A stretch of DNA of 64,000 nt from an uncultured Treponema sp. (GTDB lineage: Bacteria; Spirochaetota; Spirochaetia; Treponematales; Treponemataceae), in NCBI GenBank assembly GCA_934699065.1, contig CAKUWD010000001.1, forward strand, positions 1 to 64,000. The letters are read 5' to 3'. A model generated the notes under the pieces. The model was given only the letters and a program-made list of their open reading frames with translations, was not told where the DNA came from and did no database searches. Within the stretch, counting starts at the first letter, position 1. Each line of letters starts with the position of its first letter. Shown here in pieces: positions 8,939-18,651 of the stretch. A program made the translations under genes and the position numbers.

Positions 8939-9052
8939 TTAGCCCTGTCTCTGCTTATGTTTTGGGTTTGAACAAATGATACGAATAATACCATTTCTTT
9001 TAATAACCTTACACTTGTCACAGATAGGTTTTACACTGGTTCGTACTTTCAT
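8939..9052 (-). CDS. rpmJ: 50S ribosomal protein L36, zinc-binding form
   Basis: A 37-residue protein starting [20 protein letters not shown] and ending NPKHKQRQG. The C-x2-C, C and H zinc ligands are all present (C+ form). It lies in the spacer between secY and rpsM, the usual L36 place in the spc/alpha junction. The ATG at 9052 is preceded by the 131-nt spacer with a hairpin. Confidence 0.96.
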   Translation of the reverse strand: MKVRTSVKPICDKCKVIKRNGIIRIICSNPKHKQRQG

Positions 9053-9073
9053 ATAAAAGCCCCCATGAGAATA

Positions 9074-9119
9074 TTTTACCGAATCATAAGCACCTCGCAA
9101 TGAGAGCAATTCGGTAAAA
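9074..9119 (-). other. Hairpin in the secY-rpmJ spacer
   Basis: TTTTACCGAAT (9074-9084) and ATTCGGTAAAA (9109-9119) form an 11-bp perfect stem with a 24-nt apical part holding a small CTC/GAG sub-stem. It lies about 20 nt before rpmJ in the mRNA. There is no T-run, so it is not an intrinsic terminator; RNA processing, attenuation or ribosomal-protein binding are possible. Confidence 0.6.
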
Positions 9120-9183
9120 GATAATATATCACATATTCCCAGTTCTTTTCTACTGCTAATTCACGAAATTCTTAGATTTTTTT

Positions 9184-10518
9184 CTAGAGACTTCGTGATC
9201 TGATTTTGCCCTTCTTTGTAAGTCCTTCATGGTGATGCATCTTAAGAAGCGCTTCAACCTGACTCATTGTATCAAGATCAACACCAATCAAAATGATAAG
9301 TGAAGTTCCTCCCATAAGCTGACTGATTGACTGTGGGAATCCAAACCAGCTCTGAATGAGGGTTGGAATAATAGCAATCAAAGCAAGGAACAATGCACCA
9401 GGTAATATAAGTCTATTCAATATTTTTGCAAGATACTCTTCTGTTTTATCTGTGCGTACATTCGGAATGGAGCCGCCGTTTTCACGAATGTTCTTTGCGA
9501 TTTCAGTAGGGTTCAGGGTTACCTGAGTGTAGAAGTATGCAAAGAAGATAATAAGAGTAACAAGCAATATATTATACCAAATTCCGTTAGGAGTAAGAAC
9601 TCTTGCGACAGAACCAAGCCATCTTGCAGAATTTTCTCCCTTTGCGACTGACTGAACAAACATCAAAGGCATTGTAAGAATTGAGTTTGCAAAAATCAAA
9701 GGAATAACATTTGAAGGGTTTACTTTGAAAGGAATATATGTGCTCTGTCCGCCATACATTTTTCTTCCTACAACACGTTTTGCATAGTGTACAGGAATCT
9801 TTCTCTGACCTGATTCTTCAAAAATTACCAGTCCGATAATTGCAATGAACATGATGATTACAAGGATAACAAACACAAGCTGAATCTCGCCTGCTTTTAC
9901 TTTCTGTGAAAGCTCAACAATTGCATTAGGTAAGCGGGCTACGATACCTGCAAAGATCATCATTGAAATACCATTTCCAATACCACGAGCTGTAATCTGG
10001 TCGCCTAACCAAACAGTAACCATAGAACCAGTTGTAACAGTTACAAGGAAAAGAGCCTTAAAAGCCATCTTATTCTCGAGAACGATACAACCAGGGATAC
10101 TGTTTGCATAAACAGACATACCCCAGGCCTGGATAACACAGACAATGATTGTTCCGATACGTGTATACTGAGCAATCTTTCTCTGGCCACCATCTTCCTG
10201 AGATATACGTTTAAGTGACGGGAAAATAATCACAGCAAGCTGCATAATAATCTGCATAGAGATATAAGGCATTACACCAAGCATCAAGATAGAGAAGTTA
10301 GAGAAAGCTCCTCCTACGAAGAAGTCCATGTAACTGGCGAATGCATTCTTATTCTGCGCAGCTAAATCGTCAAAGTATTTAATAAGAACATTTGCATCAA
10401 TTCCTGGTACTGTAAGAACAGATCCCAAACGGAAAACTGCCAGAATCAGGAAAGTAAAGAACAAACGGTCTCTTATTTCTTTAACTTTAAACATATTTAT
10501 AATTGGATTGCTTGCCAT
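9184..10518 (-). CDS. secY: Preprotein translocase subunit SecY
   Basis: 444 residues with ten predicted membrane helices, the channel of the Sec translocon. Diagnostic parts are the first helix FFTFLILAVFRLGSVLTVPGID, the plug and TM2 region, YFYTQVTLNPTEIAKNIREN in the large cytoplasmic loop, and a C-terminal MGGTSLIILIGVDLDTMSQVEA. It follows rplO by 13 nt as in the spc operon. Directly after secY most bacteria have adk, map or infA; here there is only a spacer and rpmJ. Confidence 0.98.
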   Translation of the reverse strand: MASNPIINMFKVKEIRDRLFFTFLILAVFRLGSVLTVPGIDANVLIKYFDDLAAQNKNAFASYMDFFVGGAFSNFSILMLGVMPYISMQIIMQLAVIIFPSLKRISQEDGGQRKIAQYTRIGTIIVCVIQAWGMSVYANSIPGCIVLENKMAFKALFLVTVTTGSMVTVWLGDQITARGIGNGISMMIFAGIVARLPNAIVELSQKVKAGEIQLVFVILVIIMFIAIIGLVIFEESGQRKIPVHYAKRVVGRKMYGGQSTYIPFKVNPSNVIPLIFANSILTMPLMFVQSVAKGENSARWLGSVARVLTPNGIWYNILLVTLIIFFAYFYTQVTLNPTEIAKNIRENGGSIPNVRTDKTEEYLAKILNRLILPGALFLALIAIIPTLIQSWFGFPQSISQLMGGTSLIILIGVDLDTMSQVEALLKMHHHEGLTKKGKIRSRSL

Positions 10519-10531
10519 GTTCTACTCCGCC

Positions 10532-11014
10532 TTATTTTGCTTCTTCAGCAGATGCTTCAGCAGTTTTTACTGAACCACCAGCCTTTTCGATTTTTGCTTT
10601 TGCAGATTCAGAAACTTTATCAACGACAACGTTCAATTTCTTTGTAACTTCGCCGTTTCCAAGAATCTTTACGAGTGGGTTACTCTTCAAAGAAAGGAAT
10701 CCCTTTTCTGCGAGAGCAGCCTTATCTACAGTAGCACCATCATCGAATTTTGCATCAAGCAATTCTACATTGATACAAACGTATTCTTTCTTGAAAGGAT
10801 AGTTTGAGAAACCTTTACGAGCGATACGTCTGTAAAGAGGCATCTGTCCGCCTTCAAATCCTACATAAGGACCAGCCTTACCAGAACGTGACTGCTGACC
10901 TTTATTACCCTTACCAGCAGTTGTACCGAGTCCAGAAGAAGAACCACGACCAACACGCTTAGGATTTTTGTTAGCACCCTGAGGAGCGCTAAGAATTGGA
11001 TTGTATTCTGCCAT
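10532..11014 (-). CDS. rplO: 50S ribosomal protein L15
   Basis: 160 residues. The N-terminus has the glycine-rich signature RVGRGSSSGLGTTAGKGNKGQQSRSG and VGFEGGQMPLYRRIARKGF (quoted in separate pieces, residues 20-75). The last 15 or so residues are a short Ala/Glu-rich tail beyond the usual end. Its start is 1 nt after the rpmD stop, indicating coupling. Confidence 0.97.
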   Translation of the reverse strand: MAEYNPILSAPQGANKNPKRVGRGSSSGLGTTAGKGNKGQQSRSGKAGPYVGFEGGQMPLYRRIARKGFSNYPFKKEYVCINVELLDAKFDDGATVDKAALAEKGFLSLKSNPLVKILGNGEVTKKLNVVVDKVSESAKAKIEKAGGSVKTAEASAEEAK

Positions 11015-11015
11015 T

Positions 11016-11198
11016 TTAGATCTCCTCTACCTTTACCAAGTGTGATACAGCAGCAACCATACCGCGAACAGCGTCTGTGTCTGGGAGAGTGTTAGAAGAA
11101 GAAATCTTCTTAAGTCCAAGACTGCGAACAGTTGCCTTTTTCTCAGGCTTCTGTCCAATTACGCTTTTAATTAATGTAACTTTCAACTGTTTAGCCAT
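11016..11198 (-). CDS. rpmD: 50S ribosomal protein L30
   Basis: 60 residues: MAKQLKVTLIKSVIGQKPE, TVRSLGLKKISSSNTLPDT and VRGMVAAVSHLVKVEEI match bacterial L30 from end to end. It lies between rpsE (3 nt upstream) and rplO (1 nt downstream). Confidence 0.96.
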   Translation of the reverse strand: MAKQLKVTLIKSVIGQKPEKKATVRSLGLKKISSSNTLPDTDAVRGMVAAVSHLVKVEEI

Positions 11199-11201
11199 AC
11201 A

Positions 11202-11717
11202 TTAACCCCACAACTCGTCAAGAGTTTTACCTCTATTGGCAGCAACCTTCTTAGCATCCATAAGCTTTGAGATAGCATCGAATGTAGCACGTACTACATT
11301 AACTGCTGAGTTAGACCCCAAAGACTTAGACTGAACGTCTGTTGCACCAGCTGCATCCATAATTGCACGTACAGTACCACCAGCGATAATTCCAGTACCG
11401 GAACAAGCTGGCTTAAGCAATACTTCAGAACTCTTGTATTTTCCAATGATTTCGTGTGGCAAAGTGCCGTTCTTCATAGGAATTACAACAAGATTTCTCT
11501 TTGCACGATCAATACTCTTCTTAATAGCTTCAGATACGTCATTAGCTTTACCAAGTCCGTATCCTACGCGACCTTTTCCATCTCCAACAACAGTAAGAGC
11601 AGAGAAAGACATACGACGTCCACCCTTTACAGTCTTACATGTTCTGTTAAGAGTTACGAGTTTTTCTACGAACTCCTTCTCTTTTGGATCTTTATCAAAG
11701 TTTTTCTGATGTTCCAT
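11202..11717 (-). CDS. rpsE: 30S ribosomal protein S5
   Basis: 171 residues. The double-stranded-RNA-binding N-domain (RTCKTVKGGRRMSFSALTVV, GDGKGRVGYGLGKANDVSEA) and the C-domain (ACSGTGIIAGGTVRAIMDAAG, LGSNSAVNVVRATFDAI) are complete. S5 shapes the decoding accuracy region with S4. It is 8 nt after rplR and 3 nt before rpmD. Confidence 0.97.
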   Translation of the reverse strand: MEHQKNFDKDPKEKEFVEKLVTLNRTCKTVKGGRRMSFSALTVVGDGKGRVGYGLGKANDVSEAIKKSIDRAKRNLVVIPMKNGTLPHEIIGKYKSSEVLLKPACSGTGIIAGGTVRAIMDAAGATDVQSKSLGSNSAVNVVRATFDAISKLMDAKKVAANRGKTLDELWG

Positions 11718-11725
11718 AATAACTC

Positions 11726-12088
11726 CTAGAATTCGATACCAGCTTTACGGGCACCATCAGCGAAAGCTTTTACAACACCATGGTACAAGTAACCATTTCT
11801 GTCGAAAACAACTTTAGAGATGTTCTTTTCCTTAAGGCGTGAACCAAAAGCTTCACCGAGCTTTGCAGCACCTTCAGTATTAGGCTTAATTGCTGCAAAT
11901 TCTTTTTCCAAAGTTGAAATTGAAGCTAAAGTTTTTCCTTCATTATCATCAATTACCTGTACTGAAATGTTCTTATTACTGCGTGTGATAGACATTCTAG
12001 GTCTTTCTGCAGTTCCGAAAAGTGACTTACGGATATGAATCTTTCTGTGCAAGCGTTTTCTGTTTTTATCGTTCATTTTCTTAAACAT
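11726..12088 (-). CDS. rplR: 50S ribosomal protein L18
   Basis: 120 residues, a 5S rRNA-binding protein. [25 protein letters not shown] at the N-terminus (pieces of it) and [23 protein letters not shown] at the C-terminus are typical. It lies 11 nt after rplF in standard spc order. Confidence 0.97.
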   Translation of the reverse strand: MFKKMNDKNRKRLHRKIHIRKSLFGTAERPRMSITRSNKNISVQVIDDNEGKTLASISTLEKEFAAIKPNTEGAAKLGEAFGSRLKEKNISKVVFDRNGYLYHGVVKAFADGARKAGIEF

Positions 12089-12099
12089 ATAGCTTCACC

Positions 12100-12639
12100 T
12101 TATTTAACACCAGTCTTACCGACTTTACGTCTGATAACTTCTGTCTCATAGCGGATACCCTTTCCTTTGTAAGGTTCAGGTTTGCGCAATTTACGAATCT
12201 GAGAACAGAATTCTCCAACCAACTGCTTGTCGATACCTGTTACAGTCAATTTTCCATCTGGAGTTGCAACAACTGTAAGTCCGTCAGGAATAATTGCAAT
12301 GTAGTCACTTGAGTAACCCAGGTTCATTACAAGTTCTTTACCTTTTACTTCTGCACGGTAACCAACACCAGTAATTACAAGTGTTTTTGTGAATCCATCA
12401 GTAACACCCTTTACCATGTTGTTGATAAGGCTTCTGTAAAGTCCATGATAAGCATTAGTCTGCTTAGCATCGTTCTTAGTTGTAAGAAGAACTTCGCTTC
12501 CTTCAACTTTGATTTCGATTTCATCATGGAAACTCTGCTTGAGTTCGCCTTTTGGTCCTTTTACAGAAATAAGACCATTTGCTACTGTAACTGTAACGCC
12601 TGCTGGAATAGCAACAGGAAGCTTACCTACTTTAGACAT
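12100..12639 (-). CDS. rplF: 50S ribosomal protein L6
   Basis: 179 residues with the duplicated L6 fold: [19 protein letters not shown] at the start and the C-terminal signature [21 protein letters not shown]6 supports the elongation-factor binding site near the sarcin-ricin loop. It is 15 nt after rpsH. Confidence 0.97.
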   Translation of the reverse strand: MSKVGKLPVAIPAGVTVTVANGLISVKGPKGELKQSFHDEIEIKVEGSEVLLTTKNDAKQTNAYHGLYRSLINNMVKGVTDGFTKTLVITGVGYRAEVKGKELVMNLGYSSDYIAIIPDGLTVVATPDGKLTVTGIDKQLVGEFCSQIRKLRKPEPYKGKGIRYETEVIRRKVGKTGVK

Positions 12640-12654
12640 TTCTTCCTCCTCCTA

Positions 12655-13053
12655 TTACCAAACAGTACATACCAATTCGCCACCAACCATCTTTTCAGAA
12701 GCTTTCTTACCAGTTGTTACACCAGCAGAAGTTGAAACGATGATTGTACCATATCCGTTATAAACACGTGGCAAATCTTTGTAGCCAGAATAAACACGGC
12801 GACCTGGTGTAGAAATTTTCTTAACACCATGGATTACCGGATTATTATCATCATCATATTTCAAGAAAATACGAAGTGTGTTCTTTCCTTCTTCCTGAAT
12901 CTTCTTAAAGTTTTTGATGTATCCTTCTGTCTTGAGAATCTTAACGATTTCAAGCTTAAGTTTTGATGCAGGAACATCTACTTTCTCGTGGCGGGCCATA
13001 GCCGCATTACGAACCTTTGTGAGCATGTCTGCTACTGGATCTGATGCACTCAT
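12655..13053 (-). CDS. rpsH: 30S ribosomal protein S8
   Basis: 132 residues: [19 protein letters not shown] at the start and the C-terminal [21 protein letters not shown] signature (in part). In E. coli S8 represses the spc operon by binding mRNA near rplE; whether this holds here is not visible. It is 9 nt after rpsN. Confidence 0.97.
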   Translation of the reverse strand: MSASDPVADMLTKVRNAAMARHEKVDVPASKLKLEIVKILKTEGYIKNFKKIQEEGKNTLRIFLKYDDDNNPVIHGVKKISTPGRRVYSGYKDLPRVYNGYGTIIVSTSAGVTTGKKASEKMVGGELVCTVW

Positions 13054-13062
13054 TTCTATCTC

Positions 13063-13248
13063 CTACCAACTAGATTTTGTTACGCCAGGAAGCTGGCCTT
13101 CGCTTGCCAATTTGCGGAAGCAGATACGACACATCTTAAACTTACGCAAATATCCACGTGGACGACCGCAAATCTGACAGCGATTGTACTGTCTTGTTGC
13201 ATACTTAGGTTTGCGGGCTGCTTTAATTAACAATGATTTCTTTGCCAT
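13063..13248 (-). CDS. rpsN: 30S ribosomal protein S14, type Z (zinc form)
   Basis: 61 residues, the short zinc-binding form: [20 protein letters not shown] gives the CxxC...CxxC site, then [18 protein letters not shown] ends the protein. L36, L33 and S14 in this window are all zinc-type. It lies between rplE and rpsH. Confidence 0.97.
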   Translation of the reverse strand: MAKKSLLIKAARKPKYATRQYNRCQICGRPRGYLRKFKMCRICFRKLASEGQLPGVTKSSW

Positions 13249-13255
13249 ACTTCAC

Positions 13256-13807
13256 CTACTTGCGGAAAGGCATATTGAACTTTGTAAGAAGTGACTTAGC
13301 TTCAGCATCAGTATTTGCACTTGTTACAAAAGTGATATTCATACCAGCAATCTTTGTAATCTTATCAAAGTCGATTTCTGGGAATATCAACTGCTCAGTA
13401 ATACCAACAGAGAAATTTCCGTGTCCGTCAAAACCAGTTGCTTTGATTCCGCGGAAATCCTTAATACGTGGGAACGCAACATTAATGAGACGATCAAGGA
13501 ACTCATACATAATGTCACCACGCAATGTTACCATTGCACCCACTTCATTGCCCTCACGCAATTTGAAGTTAGCGATACTCTTCTTTGCCTTTGTCTTAAC
13601 AGCCTTCTGACCTGTTATTGCAGTCAAGTCAGCTACTGCGGCATCAAGGAGTTTCTTATTTGTGAGAGCTTCACCAACACCCATACTTACAACAATCTTC
13701 TTAATTGCAGGAATCTGCATCGGAGTTGTATAGCTGAACTCTTTCATAAGAGCCGGTGCGATTTCGTCTTTATAGACTTTCTTAAGCCGAGGTACGTAAT
13801 TTGCCAT
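13256..13807 (-). CDS. rplE: 50S ribosomal protein L5
   Basis: 183 residues from the ATG at 13807 ([20 protein letters not shown]); a further in-frame start 18 nt upstream lies inside rplX and is less likely. The chosen ATG overlaps the rplX stop as TAATG, a coupling arrangement. L5 binds 5S rRNA and P-site t[22 protein letters not shown] and [20 protein letters not shown] are typical. Confidence 0.95.
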   Translation of the reverse strand: MANYVPRLKKVYKDEIAPALMKEFSYTTPMQIPAIKKIVVSMGVGEALTNKKLLDAAVADLTAITGQKAVKTKAKKSIANFKLREGNEVGAMVTLRGDIMYEFLDRLINVAFPRIKDFRGIKATGFDGHGNFSVGITEQLIFPEIDFDKITKIAGMNITFVTSANTDAEAKSLLTKFNMPFRK

Positions 13808-14121
13808 TACAGAACATCTCCACATTTACGACAAACGCGAACTTTTTTATCGCCGTCGATTTTATAACCAATTTTTGTAGCACCGCATTTTTTACATACG
13901 ATTGCTACATTTGAAATATTAAGAGGAGCTTCGATCTCAGCGATACCGCCCTGATCCTGCTGACTCTTCTTTTTCATTGCCTTCTTTACGATATTTACAC
14001 CAGAAACAACAACACGTTCTTTCTTGAGGTCAACGCGAACAACTTCTCCACGCTTTCCCTTATCTTTTCCGGCAATTACTTCTACTGTATCGTTCTTGCG
14101 GATTTTTGATTTAGTCAACAT
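13807..14121 (-). CDS. rplX: 50S ribosomal protein L24
   Basis: 104 residues from the ATG at 14121 ([20 protein letters not shown]). An ATG 6 nt upstream (14127) is also in frame, but the Shine-Dalgarno AAGGAG is 8 nt from 14121 and only 2 nt from 14127. The KOW motif ([20 protein letters not shown]) is followed by a C-terminal pair of CxxC motifs (CKKCG, CRKCG). L24 starts 50S assembly. Confidence 0.93.
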   Translation of the reverse strand: MLTKSKIRKNDTVEVIAGKDKGKRGEVVRVDLKKERVVVSGVNIVKKAMKKKSQQDQGGIAEIEAPLNISNVAIVCKKCGATKIGYKIDGDKKVRVCRKCGDVL

Positions 14122-14133
14122 ATTCATTACTCC

Positions 14134-14502
14134 TTAAAGAACTTCCGGAGCGAGTGAAATGATCTTCATAAAGTCCATATCACGGAGCTCGCGAGCTACA
14201 GGTCCGAAAATACGCTTTCCCTTAGGGTTCTTGCTATCGTCAACGATAACACAAGCGTTATCATCAAAACGAATGTAAGTTCCGTCTGGGCGACGGTATT
14301 CTTTTGCCTGACGTACAATTACAGCTTTCTCAATTGTACCCTTTTTGATAGTAGATGTAGGAATTGCATCCTTAATAGCTACTACTACGATATCGCCGAT
14401 ACCAGCGTATCTGCGATGTGAACCGCCGATAACCTTAATACACTGAGCAATTTTAGCTCCAGAGTTATCAGCAACTGTCATACATGACTGCATCTGAATC
14501 AT
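14134..14502 (-). CDS. rplN: 50S ribosomal protein L14
   Basis: 122 residues: [20 protein letters not shown] at the start, [20 protein letters not shown] and [26 protein letters not shown] at the end are diagnostic. L14 makes an intersubunit bridge and is the contact of ribosome silencing factors. It is 12 nt upstream of rplX. Confidence 0.98.
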   Translation of the reverse strand: MIQMQSCMTVADNSGAKIAQCIKVIGGSHRRYAGIGDIVVVAIKDAIPTSTIKKGTIEKAVIVRQAKEYRRPDGTYIRFDDNACVIVDDSKNPKGKRIFGPVARELRDMDFMKIISLAPEVL

Positions 14503-14519
14503 AATTCTAACTCCTTCGC

Positions 14520-14795
14520 TTATTTAGCACGCTCAATGATTTCAGCTACACGCCAGCACTTATTCTTGCTGAGTGGGCGACATTCAACGATACGTACTGT
14601 ATCACCTACATGTGCATCATTTGTTTCATCATGTGCCATGTACTTCTTAGATCTTGTTACATATTTCTTGTAAAGACGATCCATTTTCTTTGATGAAATT
14701 GTTACAACAACAGTCTTATCCATCTTGTCTGATGTAACAAGTCCAACAAATGAACGTTTTGCAGTCTTTACAGTCTGAACAGCATTCTCTTCCAC
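14520..14795 (-). CDS. rpsQ: 30S ribosomal protein S17
   Basis: 91 residues with an OB fold: [20 protein letters not shown], a basic central part and the C-terminal signature [20 protein letters not shown]. The N-terminus is about ten residues longer than the E. coli protein. It lies between rpmC and rplN. Confidence 0.96.
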   Translation of the reverse strand: MEENAVQTVKTAKRSFVGLVTSDKMDKTVVVTISSKKMDRLYKKYVTRSKKYMAHDETNDAHVGDTVRIVECRPLSKNKCWRVAEIIERAK

Positions 14796-14805
14796 GGTTC
14801 AGCTC

Positions 14806-15018
14806 CTACTTATTCTCGCCGGCGAGTTCTTTCGCACGGATAAACGTATTAAGGCGTGCGATTTCGCGGCGCATAGTACGTTTCTGCATTGGGTTATCTA
14901 CATGGGAAATTACCATCTTGAAACGGAGATCCATGTATTCCTTTTTCAACTCATCACGTTTAGCTACGAGTTCTTTATAAGACAGTTCTTTATCGTTCTT
15001 TTTCTTTGAATCAGCCAT
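14806..15018 (-). CDS. rpmC: 50S ribosomal protein L29
   Basis: 70 residues from the ATG at 15018 (MADSKKKNDKELSYKELVAK), which has AGGAGG at the right distance. A longer in-frame reading back to 15054 would overlap rplP and is not supported. YKELVAKRDELKKEYMDLRF and a terminal RREIARLNTFIRAKELAGENK match L29, which lies at the tunnel exit. Confidence 0.94.
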   Translation of the reverse strand: MADSKKKNDKELSYKELVAKRDELKKEYMDLRFKMVISHVDNPMQKRTMRREIARLNTFIRAKELAGENK

Positions 15019-15028
15019 CTTATTCCTC

Positions 15029-15448
15029 CTAGTCGCGTGTTGGCTTGTAAGCAATCTTTGTTATAACTGGAAGCTTATCAGCTGCAAGCTCAAGAGCTCT
15101 GTGTGCAAGCTTAATATCTACGCCTCCAACTTCGAACAAAATCATACCCGGTTTGATAACAGCTGCCCAGTGATCTGGAGCACCCTTACCCTTACCCATA
15201 CGAACTTCAGCTGGTTTCTTTGTAATAGGCTTGTCTGGGAAAATACGAATCCAAACATTTCCTTTACGATCCAACTTACGGTTGATGGCAACACGGGCTG
15301 CCTCGATTACTCTGGCATCAAGCCAGGTTGGCTCCATTGCAACAAGTGCAATCTCGCCAAAATCAATGTTATTATCGCGTGTCGCATTTCCTTTTTCACG
15401 ACCGCGCTGTACCTTACGGTGAATTACTCTTTTTGGACTAAGTGGCAT
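15029..15448 (-). CDS. rplP: 50S ribosomal protein L16
   Basis: 139 residues: [40 protein letters not shown] and the [24 protein letters not shown] motifs. L16 organises the A-site tRNA elbow region. The start is 2 nt after the rpsC stop. Confidence 0.98.
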   Translation of the reverse strand: MPLSPKRVIHRKVQRGREKGNATRDNNIDFGEIALVAMEPTWLDARVIEAARVAINRKLDRKGNVWIRIFPDKPITKKPAEVRMGKGKGAPDHWAAVIKPGMILFEVGGVDIKLAHRALELAADKLPVITKIAYKPTRD

Positions 15449-15450
15449 AA

Positions 15451-16194
15451 CTAACTCCTTGCCTTTTTAGCAGGTTCAGAACCCTCAGTCTTTTCAGCTG
15501 CCTGACGAGCTGGACGTCTTGGTTTCTTAACGAGCTGACCAGCATCTTCGTTGTGATCGATACCGTAGTTCATACCATTGTAAACCCATACCTTAATACC
15601 GATTTTACCGTATGTAGTAAGAGCTTCGTATGTACCATAGTCGATATCAGCACGAAGTGTATGAAGAGGAACTCGTCCTTCCTTGTGCTCTTCAGTACGA
15701 GACATATCTGCTCCACCGAGACGACCACTAAGACGAACCTTTACACCCTGTGCACCAGCACGCATAGCGTTGCTTACAGCCTGCTTCATAGCCTTGCGGA
15801 ATGAACCACGACCTACAAGCTGACGACCAATATTCTGAGCAATCAAGTTTGCGTTCAAGTCAGCGCGCTTGATTTCCTTAATCTTGATCTGAACTTTCTT
15901 TGTAAGCTGCTTCTGAATATCTGCACTAATCTTTTCGATTGATGCACCTTTAACACCAATAATTACACCTGGGCGAGCTGTGTGAATTACGATTGTAACG
16001 CGCTGTGGATGGCGAACAATCTCAATCTCAGCTATATCAGCATTTTTACATTCTGGAAGATCAGCAACCATCTTACGAATTTTGATGTCTTCAAGAACTA
16101 AATCTGCATATTCACGTGGATCTGCATACCAGCGTGACTGCCATGTTTTGTTTACGCCAAGGCGCAAACCAATAGGATTAACTTTCTGTCCCAC
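15451..16194 (-). CDS. rpsC: 30S ribosomal protein S3
   Basis: 247 residues from a GTG at 16194 (read as [18 protein letters not shown]), 1 nt after the rplV stop. A TTG 24 nt upstream in the same frame lies inside rplV and would add eight residues not found in S3 proteins. The KH domain ([20 protein letters not shown]) and the C-terminal [20 protein letters not shown] are complete. The C-terminal 30 residues are Lys/Arg/Ala-rich. Confidence 0.93.
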   Translation of the reverse strand: MGQKVNPIGLRLGVNKTWQSRWYADPREYADLVLEDIKIRKMVADLPECKNADIAEIEIVRHPQRVTIVIHTARPGVIIGVKGASIEKISADIQKQLTKKVQIKIKEIKRADLNANLIAQNIGRQLVGRGSFRKAMKQAVSNAMRAGAQGVKVRLSGRLGGADMSRTEEHKEGRVPLHTLRADIDYGTYEALTTYGKIGIKVWVYNGMNYGIDHNEDAGQLVKKPRRPARQAAEKTEGSEPAKKARS

Positions 16195-16195
16195 T

Positions 16196-16552
16196 TTATT
16201 CCCCCGCCTTCTCGTCAACGATGACGGTAATATGACACATACGCTTCAAAAGCTGATCTGCACGACCACGTGCGCGGAACCAAACTCTCTTGAGTCTTGG
16301 ACCTTCATCAACTCTAATTTCTTTTACGTAAAGCATATCTTCATCCAACTTACTGTTCTGGTTAAGTGCATTTGCAGCAGCAGACTTCAAAGTAGCACTA
16401 ATCAAAGTTGCACCTTTCTGTGGCATGTTTGCCAAGATAGCCATAGCTTCAGTATAGGATTTCTGATTAATTACATGAGCAACTGGGCGAACCTTTGTTG
16501 GAGATGCAATCAGGAACTTAGAAGTGGCTACATAACCTTTTTTCTCAGCCAT
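16196..16552 (-). CDS. rplV: 50S ribosomal protein L22
   Basis: 118 residues from the ATG at 16552 ([20 protein letters not shown]), with AGGTGG 5 nt upstream; a GTG three codons earlier overlaps this Shine-Dalgarno and is unlikely. The C-terminal [20 protein letters not shown] is the L22 signature of the tunnel-wall loop. Confidence 0.95.
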   Translation of the reverse strand: MAEKKGYVATSKFLIASPTKVRPVAHVINQKSYTEAMAILANMPQKGATLISATLKSAAANALNQNSKLDEDMLYVKEIRVDEGPRLKRVWFRARGRADQLLKRMCHITVIVDEKAGE

Positions 16553-16568
16553 AATATCCACCTATTTA

Positions 16569-16850
16569 TTAGCCTTTAGAGGCAGTTTTGTCTGAACCAC
16601 CATGGCCCTTGAATGTACGAGTTGGTGCAAATTCACCAAGCTTGTGTCCAACAAGGTTTTCTGTAATATACACAGGAATCCATGATTTACCATTATAAAC
16701 AGAGATTGTATTACCTACCATCTCTGGGATTATTGTTGAGCAGCGAGAATATGTTTTAATCATTTTTCTGTCTGCTTCTTTATTCATTGCCTGAACCTTT
16801 TTGTAAAGTGATTTCTCTACGAAAGGTCCTTTCTTAACAGATCTTGACAC
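16569..16850 (-). CDS. rpsS: 30S ribosomal protein S19
   Basis: 93 residues: [40 protein letters not shown] and [19 protein letters not shown] identify S19 end to end. It pairs with S13 in the head of the 30S subunit. It lies between rplB and rplV. Confidence 0.98.
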   Translation of the reverse strand: MSRSVKKGPFVEKSLYKKVQAMNKEADRKMIKTYSRCSTIIPEMVGNTISVYNGKSWIPVYITENLVGHKLGEFAPTRTFKGHGGSDKTASKG

Positions 16851-16867
16851 GATTATCTCCTCTGCGA

Positions 16868-17692
16868 CTACTTCTTACGACGACTAACAATGAACTTGCT
16901 AGAAGTCTTTCTCTTGTTACGAGTCTGGTAACCTTTACAAGGCTGTCCCCAAGGAGTAACTGGGTTACGTCCCTTACCAGCACCTTCACCACCACCAAGT
17001 GGATGATCAACCGGGTTCATAGCCATACCGCGTACTGTAGGGCGGATACCCATCCAGCGTTTATGACCGGCTTTACCAAGCTTAACGTTCATGTGCTCTT
17101 CGTTTCCTACAACACCGATTGTAGCGTAGCACTTTCCGTTAATCTTTCTCATTTCACTTGAAGGCAAGCGAACGATAACGTAGTCACCTTCGCGACCTGC
17201 AATCATTGCACTAGCACCAGCAGAACGAACAAGCTGTCCACCCTGACCAAGTGTCAATTCAATGTTATGAATAGTGAAACCAACTGGAATTGCATTCAGA
17301 GGAAGTGCATTTCCAACTGTTGGAGCTGCGTTTTCGCCAGAAATAATCTTCTGACCAACCTGCAAGCCCTTTGGAGCGATGATATAACGTTTATCACCGT
17401 CTGCATAATAAATCAAAGCGATGTTAGCACTTCTGTTTGGATCGTATTCGATTGTCTTTACGGTTCCAGGAATTCCATGCTTATCACGCTTGAAATCTAT
17501 ATCACGATAGCGTCTCTTGTGACCGCCGCCCTGATGACGTACAGAAATACGACCACCAGCTCCGCGTCCGGCATGAGACTTACGACCTGACACCAAAGTT
17601 TTCTCGGGTCTATCAGTTGTCAGTTCGTCACGACGCAAGTCAACACGTCCACGTGTACCTGCTGTCATTGGCTTAAATACTTTAAGAGCCAT
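16868..17692 (-). CDS. rplB: 50S ribosomal protein L2
   Basis: 274 residues. The peptidyl-transferase-proximal signature [20 protein letters not shown] near residue 222 and the basic end [17 protein letters not shown] are present. L2 is needed for subunit joining and peptide-bond formation. It lies between rplW and rpsS. Confidence 0.98.
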   Translation of the reverse strand: MALKVFKPMTAGTRGRVDLRRDELTTDRPEKTLVSGRKSHAGRGAGGRISVRHQGGGHKRRYRDIDFKRDKHGIPGTVKTIEYDPNRSANIALIYYADGDKRYIIAPKGLQVGQKIISGENAAPTVGNALPLNAIPVGFTIHNIELTLGQGGQLVRSAGASAMIAGREGDYVIVRLPSSEMRKINGKCYATIGVVGNEEHMNVKLGKAGHKRWMGIRPTVRGMAMNPVDHPLGGGEGAGKGRNPVTPWGQPCKGYQTRNKRKTSSKFIVSRRKK

Positions 17693-17718
17693 TTTATATC
17701 CCCTTAATTCCTACCAGA

Positions 17719-18003
17719 TTATACACCTTCGAAAGCTGCAATTGTTTCGCCTTCAGCGAGACGAACGATAGCTTTCTTGTAAGATGCTGTACGACCTGGT
17801 CTTCCACGAAGTCGTTTCATTTTTCCAAGCACATTCATTGTTGTGCAGTCAACTACCTTTACCTTAAACAAGCGTGTAACAGCTTCTTTAATCTGTGTCT
17901 TTGTAGCATCAGGGCGAACGATGAATACATATTTGTTCTGTTCGCGCAACATGCTTGCCTTTTCAGAAACAACAGGCCTAATAAGAATATCTTCGTAATT
18001 CAT
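17719..18003 (-). CDS. rplW: 50S ribosomal protein L23
   Basis: 94 residues: DILIRPVVSEKASMLREQNK, ATKTQIKEAVTRLFKVKVVD and GKMKRLRGRPGRTASYKKAI are typical. L23 is the docking site for trigger factor and SRP. The ATG overlaps the rplD stop as TAATG. Confidence 0.97.
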   Translation of the reverse strand: MNYEDILIRPVVSEKASMLREQNKYVFIVRPDATKTQIKEAVTRLFKVKVVDCTTMNVLGKMKRLRGRPGRTASYKKAIVRLAEGETIAAFEGV

Positions 18004-18641
18004 TATTTAGCCTCCTTATCTTCAGCATAAAAGTCAGACAGATTTTTTACAGCTGATTCAAGGATAATTACCTTGCGTCCGTAGAACAATGTGTGAGCCT
18101 CAAGACGGTTGTAAGCAAGGAATGAGAGGTTAGGAATATTGCGTCCTGCCTGTTTAATCTTTGCGTCATCATCTTTAAGAATCAAAACTGTTCTTTCGTC
18201 CTTAGCAAAATTGTTAAGAATAGCTGCCAAGTCCTTTGTTTTACCGCTTTCAACAGTAAAATCTTCTACAACTGTAAGTCTGTCACCCTGAGCATGTGCA
18301 CTCAAGATTGACTTCATAGCAAGTCTCTTTTCTTTCTTTGGAATTGAATAGCTGAAATCTCTTGGTTTTGGTCCGAAAATTGTACCACCACCTACTGTAA
18401 TTGGAGACTTCTTATCACCACGACGTGCGTTACCAGTTCCCTTCTGCTTATAAGGCTTATTATTAGAACCATGAACTTCTGCACGAGTTTTTGTACAAGC
18501 AGTACCAACACGTTTGTTAGCTAATTCATTTGTAATAGCGTAATAGATTACGTCGTCATTAACTGGAAGACCGAATACTTTATCATCAAGATTGATTGTA
18601 CGCAGCTCTTTACCAGAAGTTGAATATACTTTCTTTTCCAT
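18003..18641 (-). CDS. rplD: 50S ribosomal protein L4
   Basis: 212 residues. HGSNNKPYKQKGTGNARRGD and GGGTIFGPKPRDFSYSIPKK form the extended loop that reaches the exit tunnel. In E. coli L4 represses the S10 operon through the leader; here the only structured spacer nearby lies before rplC. It is 10 nt after rplC. Confidence 0.97.
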   Translation of the reverse strand: MEKKVYSTSGKELRTINLDDKVFGLPVNDDVIYYAITNELANKRVGTACTKTRAEVHGSNNKPYKQKGTGNARRGDKKSPITVGGGTIFGPKPRDFSYSIPKKEKRLAMKSILSAHAQGDRLTVVEDFTVESGKTKDLAAILNNFAKDERTVLILKDDDAKIKQAGRNIPNLSFLAYNRLEAHTLFYGRKVIILESAVKNLSDFYAEDKEAK

Positions 18642-18651
18642 ATTCTATCTC

